From: Lithospermum erythrorhizon
Taxonomy: Eukaryota; Streptophyta; Magnoliopsida; Boraginales; Boraginaceae
Assembly: GCA_019722365.1 (NCBI GenBank)
Contig: JADFUC010001995.1
Coordinates: 1,178,001 to 1,242,000, forward strand
DNA length: 64,000 bases
Direction of reading: 5' to 3'
Below are positions 24,201-36,200 of the stretch, in pieces (the first letter of the stretch is position 1; every line of letters begins with the position of its first letter). The translations under genes were made by a program, and so were the position numbers. A model generated the notes under the pieces. That model was not told where the DNA came from, did no database searches, and was given only the letters and a program-made list of their open reading frames with translations.

Positions 24201-26810
24201 CATTACAACTACCAAAATACAAATCTATACTATATATAATGTACAATGGGTGGATTAGCGGTTCGAAGTGAAGTCAATTAATGTATTTCACATTTTCATC
24301 ACGATATTTTTATTTTATTTTAATTTTCATCTTAAGCTTCTTGTGGTGTAGCTTAGTTTAGCAATATATATTACCATGGCCCATTACTTATAAATATTAT
24401 CTATACATTGATACTCTGTAATTATCCTGGAAAATAAAAGTTGTTTCACATTCCTCTATCTTTATTTTTCGTAACTTTTAAATGCTTATTTGCTTTTAGA
24501 TTTTTTTTAATTTTTTCATTATAATTTTATTATAAAAATAAAATAATTTCTTGTATTAATTTGATACTTGTGTCTCGCTAGTATCATCTAGAATATATGG
24601 GGCCAAGTAATAAATTTGATAGGTCATGATCATTAAAGTAAAATCTTCAATCTTAGGTGGATAAATGCCATTAATTAAAAACATCTTGGGTAAATTAGGA
24701 GGGCGGAAGCAAGTATTGGGGTCCAAAAAATTTCAATATTCATCAATATTCAAGACACTGAACCCCCGGGGAGGCAAAAAGACTAGATTATTGCTTATAT
24801 ATTGAAAACAAGAAACATTAAAGGGATTTTATTGCAGGCTAGTACTGGTACTAACTCAGAAACACCCTTAAATGACTATAGCATTTGCACAATGGATACA
24901 AGTATGATTGCAGACAATTCATATACCACGTACGTAGTAATAACTCTCTTGGGCCATGAGTTACATAAATGAAAACGTTCAATCATTTTCAGTTTTCGTG
25001 ATTTGTTTCAAGAAAGTGGTGCAACTAGTTTTTTTGATCCCCGACACGAAACAAGACTGTAATTTCCGACTGTAAAAAAAACACTAGGAATCTAATAATG
25101 AAATGAACCCTTTGAAAAAAATTAAGAAACTATAGATAGTTTATGTGCATGAAATGAGTATTTACCTGCAAGGTTTGTCATGAGGAGTTCATACTCTTCA
25201 CCAATTTTGACATCATCCAATCCAATAGGCTGAGCTTCTTGGTCATTTATGATGTTTTGCCTTAGTGGGATGAACTCAAAATAGGCTATATTAGGAAGCA
25301 CAGCATAAGTTGTTCGCTCGGGGGTCATTTTGGGTTTCACATTTGCACCAATCCATCCTTCAGAAGATCCATAATCAGCACTCACAAGTGGAATATCCCC
25401 AGCAAAATGCCTCAGTTTCTTAAGATAAGGTTCCATGGAACCAGTCATGATTCCATATATGTACTTGGTATTTGGAAACAACTCGGGGATCAATCCATAC
25501 CAATTAGTCAAACCGATACATTTTTCATAAACCGAATCTGCCAATTCAGGATCCGGTTTCAGCAGCTTCGCCATGGCAGCACGTATTGATGGGACAGTCA
25601 CTTTGCTAGTGAGGACACCTTCCCGGATGTCTACACATAGGTCTTGCCATACTTGTTCGAATGTTCGAAAAGCATGGACAATGCTGTGGGCGAAGGTGGA
25701 AGATACAACCTGAACTTCTTCCCTGTAGATAAGACCGCATAAAAGATGGCAGTATAGTGATTGGTGAAAATCAGGACCAAAAATGATTTCATCCGGGCTG
25801 CAGCAAGTTGTCTGCATTGCTTTCATTGTTCTCTTGAACTTTGGGTGCCGGAACACGTTGGTTGTGGCAGTTCCTGCAGCCAATCCGCCTTTTGTCTTCA
25901 GTTGCTTGCTCCCATATATGAACTGCAATGCCTTCCCATTGCCAATAGGGAATTCTCTGAAGAAATTGAAAATTAACTAAATTGTTATCAACAAAATACT
26001 CAAAAACTCCCTACCCTCGGAAGCAATGTTTTTTCTCCTGATACATAATCAAAAATTAATTATTGAAAGTATAGCAAAATATAGACAATTCCAATTATGC
26101 AAACGGTATATTGAAAGATAACAAAAACCAAACAATTCCATAAATGAAAACTATATAGGTGTTAGAGGTGAACCGTCTTACCACTAAAAGAATCTAGAGT
26201 ATAGCAAAAAGGTTTACTAAATTCAACTGGTCAACCCTCAACTTTGTATTTTTATCTAAGTCAAGTAGATGAGACTAAGAAAGTATTCTGCTTGAGATTT
26301 AAGGAAATTATTCCTATGAAAGCATACCTGTTTCTAAAAGCATAAGAAGTCTTGTATATTTGCATGGTAGAATCTAGCAAGTCATCATTAAAGGGGACAA
26401 ACTTTGGTTTCCCCTGAGTTGTACCAGAGCTGAAAACACAAAATCTCCAAATCAAACGTCAATTAAAATGAATTCGAGGGAAATTTAATCAATAATTCCA
26501 GTAATAACCTGAGAGAGATGGTTGTGATAGGTTTTGAAGTGAGAAGTGGTGCATTTTCACCATCAGCAATCCTTTGAATGTAAGGATCCAAATCTTGATG
26601 ACTAGCAATTGGGACACAAGCTTTGAAACTCTCTAGATCACTTCTTCCATTGAGACCCCATTTCTGCAAATACTCTGTCCCACTATTTTCTTCAAGAATT
26701 TTCTTCAATGTTTCAACTTGAACTTTCCCAGCATCTCTAGTCAACGCCTCGAATTCTTCAACAACTTGTTCTGGATCAAATATTTCTTCTTCTTTCTCCA
26801 TCATTGTCAT
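18227..26810 (-). CDS. JAR1: GH3 acyl-acid-amido synthetase, JAR1 (GH3.11) type
   Basis: Exons (minus): 26509-26810, 26328-26429, 25166-25956 and 18227-18768. They join to 578 residues, close to the 575 of Arabidopsis JAR1. The three ATP/AMP-binding motifs of the firefly-luciferase superfamily are intact: SSGTTQGKPK at 101-110, YGSSEGW at 330-336 and YRYRLGDVV at 401-409. The C-terminal domain (RRNLLLTVNIDKNTEKDLQLS, then DPGHY and DAGYVSSRK) is complete. Family members adenylate jasmonate and join it to Ile in the cytosol, giving JA-Ile, the ligand of COI1. The sequence resembles JAR1 more than the IAA-conjugating GH3s, which is why that subgroup is chosen; substrate is inferred. Intron 3 is about 6.4 kb and filled with transposon debris. 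All splice sites are GT-AG. Confidence 0.93.
19380..19455. mobile_element. MITE end fragment
   Basis: ACTCCCTCCATTTCAAATGAACTTG is a Stowaway-type terminus. No clear inverted partner was found downstream, so the element is probably truncated. Confidence 0.35.
19680..22676 (-). mobile_element. Decayed Ty1/Copia retrotransposon in GH3 intron 3
   Basis: Minus-strand reading gives, in Copia order, a GAG-pre-integrase motif LHNRLGHISEKG (20807-20844), LVHTNVCCGP (near 20670), integrase-core YYVTFIDYATRKVWVYF (near 20545-20600), and GTPQQNGVAERMNR (20341-20385), then TLNERLEA. Stops and shifts break the frame throughout. A 5' LTR of 574 bp (22103-22676) starts TGTTGG and ends CCAACA. Just inside it, the minus strand reads ATTGTATCATCGTAGCC, a degenerate initiator-tRNA-Met primer site. 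The 3' LTR was not found, so the lower edge is approximate. The element lies in the same orientation as the host gene. Confidence 0.75.
22103..22676 (-). repeat. 5' LTR of the Copia remnant
   Basis: TG...CA ends with inverted TGTTGG / CCAACA. The primer-site-like sequence abuts it at 22086-22102. The part at 22490-22640 is GC-rich with repeated GGTCGGGAC / GTCCCG motifs. Confidence 0.6.
22677..23575 (+). pseudogene. 3' fragment of a LINE (L1-type) retroelement
   Basis: Plus-strand pieces resemble the C-terminal zf-RVT region of plant L1 elements, notably VYYVWQERIFEIW at 23273-23311. Stops and frame changes are frequent. The 3' end runs into an A-rich stretch near 23570 (GGAAAAAAAGG). Longer open stretches (for example 22650-23075) are remnants and not a host gene. 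Confidence 0.55.
23576..25165. other. Rest of GH3 intron 3
   Basis: AT-rich intronic sequence. A Helitron-like 5' end motif at 24224 is listed separately. Nothing else is recognised. Confidence 0.4.
24224..24581 (+). mobile_element. Possible small Helitron-type element
   Basis: It starts with TCTATACTATATATAATG, like dicot Helitron 5' ends, and is followed by GGGTGGATTAGCGGTT. CTCGCTAGT occurs about 355 bp downstream, as Helitron 3' ends do, but no clear terminal hairpin was seen. The sequence near 47427 has a similar start. Confidence 0.3.
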
Positions 26811-28860
26811 AATTCTTCAAATTTGTTTCCTTGATTTATAATTTTCAACAAAACCATAAAAAGACGAGAAATATATCAAAATATTGCAAAGAAAGAAACT
26901 ATTGTGAAGAATAAAATGCACAGGACAAATGAGCTAGTAGAGGAAGATTTATATATTAAGTGTGAAAGGACAGTTTTTTTAATAGTAACCACAAAATTAA
27001 AAATGGAAAATTTCAGGTATAATGAATGGTTGCCAAGCAGAAAATGCTGAATGTGACAAAAATTACTCCGTAGCATATAATAAAGAAAGCAACCTCATCA
27101 TTAATTAGTCATTCCAAAATAAATAAAGACTCAATCAAGTACAAACAACATCAGGCTAGGATGTCGAGGAGATATAGATAGCGTGTAGCCCGGTTTTCAT
27201 ATTTTTTAATATATTCGTGAAAGCAAGAAATGAGAGGATTCTCAGTACTTGAAGTAAAAGTTAAAACATAGAAAAAAAAGGTTCAAACTCTAAAGCAACC
27301 AACACGAGAGTCACATGGAAATGCAAATTTTTTTAGGAAATAAATAGATTTTCAGAAAAGACTCAATCTTTGCAACTTATAAGAGAACCCAAATGATAAA
27401 CAACAAGTTCAAAATGATTTTTAGGGATATGGGGGCAATTATTTTCCTGCCAATGACAAAATTTCTAGAAACATACATACATATATATTATAATCCAAAA
27501 AAATGAAAAGGGTATTATATCAATGGAATAGTGAGCTTGAAGATAGCACAAACAATATCAGGAAGCACCAAATTTTAGTCTACTAAGCTTAGGGGTTGAA
27601 TCTAATATGTTTTTCTTCAAAAAATTCGATCATTATCATTACAAAATTCGAACTTAAAACTGGTTATTACGAATAATATTCCGTGTCCAAGCTAATGCTA
27701 GTGGCTTAGGGTTGGAATCTAAAACAGTGGTTTGAAGCACAATTGTTTCAGGTTCCAAAACTGTACACTAAATGGGGTTTCAACTTCTGATTGGATGCTG
27801 ACATACTGCCGCTGTGATACAAGACAAGTGCTGAATGTAAGAAAAATAAATACTTAGGAATTCTAAAAGAAGAAAATAGTGATTACTTCTGTATTGAGTA
27901 GTTTGGAACTTACTGATAAAGTTTATGGTTATATGGAAATCTGATTTGATCATCAAATGTATTGCCAGAGCCGATGTTAGAAGAACAACAAATATACCGT
28001 CCAGTGAGGTCCATTAGTTTCCCAACTATACCCATGAATTGTGAAACAGCTTTGGTTTCTTTAAGGTGAGTGACAAAGTGACTAAAACCAAAATTTGAAC
28101 TTTTGATGAAATCCTAGGTATGATTTTAAATAATTTATGGCCAGCAGTATCTGCCGATTATATTTATTTGATAATATAATTAAAGCAGGTGAAGATGAAA
28201 AAAATTATTTACGATGTAAAATTTATTTAAAATGGATTGGAGGGAGTACTATAAGGGGTGGGGAAGGGGGTTGTCTTTACCCCTCGTCTTTATGGTTATG
28301 GCCATATGTTAGTAGTAAGAAGTTTGCCGAGTGTATGTATCTACTTCGATGATCGTCATGCATCATGCTAATTGTAGGCTCACCTCTCACCTTTTAGCAT
28401 TATTTGTTATTTAGATATTCTTGAAAGCTTATTGGTCATGCTTAATATGTGTCCCAAAAGGGGCCATTGAAATCGACAAGTTCGGTTAAGGCTTCGATGT
28501 TAATATTTTGAAGATTAAAGACGATACTTTGAGATGCAATTATTTGTTGTGTGACTCTATTAACTTAATCCAATGATATTCTGTTTCTACGTTATTATGG
28601 GGGTTGGTATCAACGGAATTTGTTTGGTTTGGCAATTCGCAATGATAAAGAGATGAGATTAGATAGAGAACAGAGAATGCAATGCATTTGGTACAAGAAA
28701 ACTGAAGGAACATTACAGGTTAACCTGTTTGACTAAGGAAGTGACAAAAAGTGATTGGATTGACGACTGTCAAGTGAAGCCTTTTAGTAATTAATTATCA
28801 CAGAAAACCAATTTACGATTTATTTAATTTAGGATTTTAAACTTTATAAATAAACTCACG
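26811..28860. other. 5' flank of the GH3 gene and intergenic sequence
   Basis: The first few hundred bases upstream of the ATG are AT-rich and probably hold the leader and promoter. No element could be assigned with confidence. Further out there is no coding or repeat structure apart from a TACTCCGTA motif at 27064. Confidence 0.35.
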
Positions 28861-28878
28861 ATATGTATTTTAGTAATT

Positions 28879-29040
28879 ATTCGCTTTTATATTGTTAACA
28901 AATTTTATATATGAAAGTTCATCCCATATAATAGATTGACTGTTACCTTTAGTATAATTTTGAATTATATAAAATCACCTTTTTCTCCTCTTACATAATT
29001 TTAATTTATTATTTGTACTTATAAAAATATATTATAGGTA
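28879..29040 (+). repeat. Dispersed repeat, copy 1
   Basis: About 160 bp closely similar to 47563-47722. Shared blocks include GTATAATTTTGAATTATATA and CTCCTCTTACATAATTTTAA. Both copies end near an AGCTAG. A mobile origin is inferred. Confidence 0.65.
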
Positions 29041-29299
29041 GCTAGATTAATTTAATAAATTTAGACGTATGCAAATAATAGCGTAAAAATAACATGTGAG
29101 CGGGTTTAGTTATTGGATAATAAGTAAAAGAATTGTAATGTTTGATTTGATCATTTTGTCATTATGTGTAGGCCATACGATCGTATTATAGTACAGGTAA
29201 TATTGTTAAGTAATAAACTTGTTAATGTTCAAGTTTTAAAAAACTAATTAGCCTTAATATTTACTCTTTTTGGGACATTGGTTATTTATAAAATTTCAA

Positions 29300-31460
29300 C
29301 CTTGTAAGTTGTGTCTGTAGCAAGATCTGAGAGTCGTGGAATCACTGAGATTTAAGTGTTAAAGTGCGGATCTGAGTCGCTGAAATGAATGAATGACTCA
29401 ATTTAAAACTGGCAATGTCTTGAAACAGCTGATAAAACAATATCTATTGAATAACCTTTTTAAGAAAAGAATCATTACATTGGTGATACTGGCAAAAACA
29501 ATAACAACCGACGTACAAACATAGCTTGGTCTAATGCTCCATTACTCTGACAACAAAAATCCCAAAATATTTATCTACGGACAACAGAGCTACAATCAAA
29601 TGAAATAATGAAGGCTGTGAGGATCAGCTACTGCCACTTGACTGCTTTAGCTACAAAACCTGAGGCTCTGCAGAAACAAACTGAAAGCGGAATAACACCA
29701 CACACGACCTATGATAGAGTGCGCGTAGCGAATAGGGTATATTTGCGAGAAGGCTAGTGAATATATGTCTCAATAATTAAAGGGAGTAACCTCCGATCAC
29801 CTTGATAGTGCAAGTAGATGATATTGCATACGATAGATAGGTGGTACAATAGTATTCAACTTAAAGATCTTATCTGAAGTCATTAGCATTTCCTTATCAT
29901 TTATTATGTTCATAAATTCGTCACTAAGCAGAACTTGTTCAAAGATGATGACAATCAGCGATAACATCATTATATTTAAGAAAAGGCTAAATAACATGAC
30001 AATCACTTTCGACGCTTTACTACATCGGTAGCAGCGGCGACATCGCCTTCGACAAGCAACGACTCAGCGGCCGCGATCGGCTTCGACAATTGTCGACTTC
30101 AGCGACTCTACAGCACAAACTGACTACATCAGCTCGACAACTCGCGGCTTTCGACAACCTACTGACTGTGACTGTATTCAATATTTCGATATAAGTCGGT
30201 TTACCGACTAATGGCATATAATCAGCCTCGACTGCGAGGGGAGAAACTTATGCCCGTCGACATAAGCTATCTGCGAATCGTGAGTATGAAGCAAAATCAC
30301 ACGTAGCTTATAAAGTGAAAACGAATCTTGGGACAATACAACTTCGACAAATACCCATTGACTTCATGCTCTGTTCTTCTGTCTGCATTTCGGCGTCAGC
30401 GCCAGAAACACATTTCGTGAGACCCTGGTAGCGATCCGGCAATTTCGACGCGATGCGTATTGGCGTATAATTTAACACAAAATCCCCATATACACATACG
30501 CATATCCGTAATCAAGTAGTTAATCAACGCTAAGTAAGATAGATACTCGCTTTCATTTAGCTATATAAACTCCATATGATCCTGGCGGCGGACCTTTCCC
30601 GCGTCCAGCGCCTAATGAACGAGGCAAAGGTATAATTACTACTTATAATATACAACTAGTAATATCACGTTCTACTTGCTTATATATTTAATCTCACATT
30701 TCTCCCCAACGAAATAACCAGCGAAAGTTTAATTTATAACCTTATTCTAAACTTTAAGTTCGCCAACTTCGTTTAATGATTGAGTTCCAGATTCTTTTAG
30801 TTAAAGTATAAAGTTCCAATATTAACAACTAATCATTCACATTTCTAACCATTTTAATCTGAACTTCAATTAACTCTGTTTTACAAAACTTCGTTTTAGC
30901 ATATGTTAACAATGGCATGCTCGTCATGATGACACACACACCGAAACAACCCATAAAAGTCAAGAAGTATATCTGTAATATCTGAATTTTGAAAAGTCAA
31001 CAAGGATTCAACTATAATTCTCAGCACGTATTCCCATTACATGCGTCGAATATTATCGCTCTTGTCTGATGTCCCAAAAACTTTGGATGGCGGAGTTACA
31101 TATCGTGCTCGTTATTAAAACTCAAGGTGAACTCAATTAACAGTCAGCATCATAAAATGGCAAAATCTTTTCCAAAATGTTCGAACTTTCTTTACGCTTA
31201 AAAGCGTAGAGATGACTCAAGGAAACTCTCCAAGAAATTTAGGACGAGCCAACACAAGATGAGAATGAAAAAATTCAAAGGGAAAAGTGGGGAGGGTTTG
31301 GCCTTCATGGGAAAAAAAATGAAGAAGATAGTGACTAATCCTGGGATAAGGATGAAATGGCCAGCATGAGTTAGGTAAGATATTTCAAAAGAGTTGTCTG
31401 AGTACCGTTCGGTTTTCGTTTTAGTTTTACCAGATCTCGGTTTAACAACACAACTCAAAC
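29300..31460. other. GC-richer island of unknown origin
   Basis: Unlike the AT-rich surroundings, especially 29990-30250 and 30560-30620. TTCGAC, GTCGAC and CGACAA motifs recur. No conserved domain and no open frame longer than about 85 codons was recognised. It could be a decayed retroelement or a captured fragment. Confidence 0.35.
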
Positions 31461-32820
31461 AAAAGCTTAACCCTTTTTGAAATAATATTATAATAATGCA
31501 GCATCTGGGCAGTTATTACATAATCTATCAAATATGTAACCTGATTAGTTATTTATGGGGACGGATTTCAATTTTATTTGGTTCATATGTCTCCCTTAAT
31601 ATAGTAATTGTAGAATTTATTAATAAATACTCCTATCAATCATTGATTTAAAAAGCAAAAAAAGTAATTTGGAGAGTGATGTATTAATAATTTGGGTCTG
31701 GTGAGCATTATGGAAACTGGACTGGACAATAAAATGGAACATTATACCTTGAACGGCTTGAAGCTCTTAGGCCGATCTGTTTATAAATAGAATTACTCCG
31801 TTTTAAATGGGTATTGTACATTTGTATAGCTATTGGGCCAGAGGGCTTGTTGGAAACTCGCACCAGACGGCCTCTGATGAAAGACTTTATAGAAGACTCG
31901 ATAATTTTTAGGATTGGATCAAGCTAAAATTGCAACTTTTTTGTAGGATGTTTTTGGGTATTCATGATTCATCACTCTTGTAATAATATTTGTACGATGT
32001 TATGAACTATGTTTAATACGGAATATTAATTATCTATAAATAATCAATATCATGGAATTTGTTTTACAAATGCTTGTAATGTAAACTGGTACTAGCAGAC
32101 TACCACAGTTGTATCCATCTTACAAAAGCAGAAGCATAGAACGAACATCCAACAAATTAAACTGAAGATAAATTTAGCTGTCTCTATCGCTAATTATGTT
32201 TGCCCCAAATCTCATTTGCTTAATATTAGTGACCTTTGGCATTATAGAAAGGGTGGGTGAGTAGCAACCTTTGGGTTCTATATAAAGGAAATGTTGAGGA
32301 TTGCCACTTTATTCACCTTATGATGTTAACCAAGAATTCAATGCTCATGTGACCACCCAACGAACTTGCATCTTCTTCAAATAAATTCCTTTTCAAATGG
32401 ATAACAAGTCGCTTTTCATGTTTTATCTTGTCTACTTGCTTTTTTAGTTAATGCATTTGAATAATCGTTTCTGAGATAATTTTTTAGTGCGAACTTTTGA
32501 GAGAGAGAGGCTTTTTAGTGGTTTAGCGTAAAGCTACAATTTAATAGATAAATTTAAGGATAAAAGCAAGAAATTATATATATTACGTTTATGAATCAGG
32601 TATATATATTACCGAGCAGTGGATCGATTTTAATTAATTTAATTTTTTTAAAATACTATTTTGTGGGATAGATTCTTGTTTTCCCATTACTAGTCAATCA
32701 TAAAATAAATTAAAAATATCATACTCGATATTGGATATATTTCTATAACACAAAATCCAAACTTTTTTTAGGTGTTATTTGTTGAAAATGAGGTACACAA
32801 GAATCTATTCCACAAGATTC
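31461..32820. other. Intergenic, nothing recognised
   Basis: AT-rich sequence without sustained reading frames. Confidence 0.4.
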
Positions 32821-32824
32821 CACC

Positions 32825-32830
32825 CACGTG
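32825..32830. promoter_or_regulatory. G-box (CACGTG) upstream of the ADNT1-like gene
   Basis: Palindromic CACGTG in the context CCCACGTGGC, about 420 bp before the ATG. G-boxes bind bZIP and bHLH factors; the assignment to this gene is by position only. Confidence 0.4.
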
Positions 32831-33104
32831 GCACAACAACAACTCAACTCTAAGTGTTCCTCTTCATCAGTGTCCTAACCAGACCAGATTAATTTAATGA
32901 TTAACACAAAAACATTATAAAAACCAATTTAATCAGACATTTCATTTTGTTCCTCAATTCATCATAAACCCTAACACCATTCAAATCTCCTCCGCCGCCG
33001 CTAAAAGTCAACGTCCGAAAATGCAATTGTTCAATTAACAAGTCAACGGATCCGTATTATATATAGTTTTTTATTTATAAATTGTCAAGTTAATTAATTT
33101 TAGG

Positions 33105-33240
33105 GTTTTGATTTTTATGTTTTTTTTTTTATTTTGGGTTTTTTGATTTTGGGGTTATTTGATTTTGGGTATTTTTGATTTTGGGTTTCTTTGATTTTCG
33201 GTATTTTTGATTTTTTTGGGTATTTTTGATTGATTGATTG
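33105..33240 (+). repeat. TTTTTGATTTTGGGTA-type imperfect tandem repeat in the leader
   Basis: About eight variants of a T-rich unit of roughly 15-17 bp lie directly before the ADNT1-like start codon. They end with GATTGATTGATTG a few bases from the ATG. It is probably transcribed as 5'UTR. Confidence 0.8.
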
Positions 33241-33245
33241 TATTG

Positions 33246-36200
33246 ATGGCGTCTGAGGATGTGAAAGGGAGTGAATCGGCGGTGACGAAGATAGTGAATT
33301 TAGCTGAAGAGGCTAAGCTTGCTCGTCAGGAGATCAAGCCTACTAGTCATGCTGTGCTCAGCATTTGCAAGTCTCTTGTAGCTGGTGGTGTTGCTGGAGG
33401 AGTGTAAGAGACTTTAATTTGAATTTGATTGTTGACTTTAATTTTGTACGATAATGTTTTTTCCTAGATGTTGTATGGTATTTGGTGAAAAATGTATCAA
33501 AAGATCGTATTTTTAACTGATTTGGTATTAGAAAATCAAACTTACGTGTTTAGGAACCAAAATTTGTTAAGTTTGATCATTGGAAATCAAACTAGACTAT
33601 CTTTGTTGAGGTAGTATTTGTTGTTCAAGTTGAACATTTTAGTTGGCAATTAGTGGAATGGTGAGTGATGGACTAATTTATTTTAGGTTACTTTATCGGT
33701 GAGATGTGTGAGAGTAACATTTTAGTTTAGGATAGGCTTCTTGTATGTTTAAAGTTTCAAACTTTATTGGAATGGGTATAATGATTAGTGAAGCTGTATT
33801 TGATGATTAATTTATTGTAGGTTATTTGATCGATGTCATGTATGACAGTAACATTTTATCTTAGTTAGTTGTAATGTATGCTTAAAGTTTCATGCTTTGA
33901 TTGAAATGATTAAAATTGTTAAGTGAAGCTTTATTTGATGATTGCTGAGTGTGATAGCGAGAGAGTGTAGATGATCGGGATCAGCGATCTTATTGTTCAT
34001 GGAAGGTTGTGTGTTGGGTTTGTAATATTAATAGTGTTAATTGCAGGTCGCGCACAGCTGTGGCGCCATTGGAAAGGCTGAAGATATTGCTGCAGGTTAG
34101 GATCATCTGTGTTTGAGTTTGCTAAGATGTTTATGTTTGTCTGGCTATGTTTGCATGTGGCTTTCTGAAAAAAATTCAACTTTAATGTTGATTCAAATCA
34201 GTGTTTTATTCTGGTTATTCAAGCTATATCATAAAACAGAAGATAAATTATCTGCTTTACAGCCTTACCTTACAGATACTGAGTTTAATACTTCAATTAG
34301 TTTGTTGCATATCTTAAGATGCAATATACTGAATCATATGTAATCTGGCTTTGTTGCTGGTAATGTGAGCTATTATTGTTTTCACAGGTTCAAAATCCAC
34401 ATAACATTAAATTTAACGGCACAGTTCAAGGCCTCCAATATATATGGAGAAATGAGGGGTTTAGAGGACTATTTAAAGGAAATGGAGCCAACTGTGCCCG
34501 TATTGTACCTAACTCTGCCGTCAAGTTCTTCAGCTACGAGCAAGCTTCAAAGTATGGTTATCTCATTTTTTTGTGTAACCATTTACAACAAAGTGCACCA
34601 AGAGGCCTTGAATTAAACTATTTAGCTTTCCATTAATTGCTTGGATATGATAACTTCTAGAGTTTTTATTACTCTCATCAGATGCATATATATTTAGTTT
34701 ACCCTCATGAGATCCATATATATTTAGTGTACCTGCTTACAGTTGACCGAAAATACCTTGGGAGATCCATGATGTTAAGTTCTTGCTTTAGAACCTTGCT
34801 AATATTATAAGGGGAGATTTAGAAAAAAATAATTACTGACCGGAGACCATCAGCTGTCTCTTTGTTTGTTGAATTCAAGTGTGCAAACTGGATTACTCTA
34901 CCTCCATTGGCTCCCTCTTTTCTTCGGTTTAGCCTGCTTGCTTTTATCTACTCTGATAGACTGATACTATGGTCTGGGAGCTTTTTTTCTTTCATTCTCA
35001 CTCTTTGCCTTCCCAAACTGGAAGTTCACTTAATTTTCATTTAATTGATTTCTGTCTGTTTCACTGGGCAGGGGAATCTTATATTTATATCGGAAACAAA
35101 CTAGGAATGGTATGTCTCTTTCTTTGTTATTATATGTATAAAACTTATGTTATAACTATGCTCTCAAGGTTTCATTCTGCCTGGTTTTATAGAAATTTTT
35201 GTTTGGCGCATCTCAACTATGCTATCTTCTTTTGTTTTGCATTCTTGGCAAGGGCCATTACTTGGTTGATGGTGAAAGCTCAATCTGTCATGCATGAGGA
35301 TGAGGGTTTGAGTTACAGTAAGACACTCCGTGCAAATTTAATCCGGAGATTAGATCTGTAACCTGCTCAATCCTTCCTAATGCCCAGGTTGAGACCAACA
35401 CCAGGTGATGGCTGTTGTATGTTATGCAACTGCTTATTGGGCATTCATTTCCACTTCATTTTTCTGTTCATTGTTTCATTTTGTTGCTGAGCCACCAACA
35501 ATTCCGACTTTCTCTAGGCCCTTCCAGGAGAAATGATGGTTTTTGGAACCATTACAGATTTGCATATCTAAATTCGTGGAATCCATTTTCTTTATGTAAA
35601 GATTTGTTCGATTGTCCAATTTCAGTTACATGTTATGATTGGTTTCAGTGTTATGTATGTTTTGAGATGTTGCCTCAGGCAACTTAGTCAGTCATACAAG
35701 ACTACACCTTCCTGAGACTCTTTCAGTTATAATCGTATTAGATGGTGTAGTTCAGACTTAATCCTCTTCTGCTTATCAATTTAATAGAGTACTGATAGCC
35801 TAATCTTTGTAGTGAAGTCATATAGGCATAATATGTTGAAATTTGCAGAGAATGCTGAATTGACTCCATTGTTACGTCTTGGAGCTGGAGCTTGTGCTGG
35901 GATAATTGCCATGTCTGCAACTTACCCATTGGACATGGTTCGAGGCAGATTGACTGTGCAGGTACCTTATTTATAGCCTTTGTTCATATGCAGTATTTCC
36001 GCTACATGCTTATCTGGTAAACCCATTCTCTTGTTTCACAGACAGAGAAATCTCCTTATCAATACAGAGGAATGGTCCATGCTCTATCCACTATACTTCG
36101 TGAGGAAGGTGCACGGGCTCTATATAAAGGATGGCTCCCTTCTGTAATAGGAGTTGTAAGTCCCTCTTACCAATGAATTAAATTGTATTGTTGTGATAAA

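Larger units (their letters stand above)
18769..25165 (-). other. Giant intron 3 of the GH3 gene
   Basis: Intron of 6397 bp, bounded by CTTGCAG|GTAAAT (donor) and TTTTCAG|GATTGTATCG (acceptor). It contains, from low to high coordinate, a MITE end at about 19380, a decayed Copia element, a LINE fragment and AT-rich sequence. The exons on either side are intact and in phase. Confidence 0.85.
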
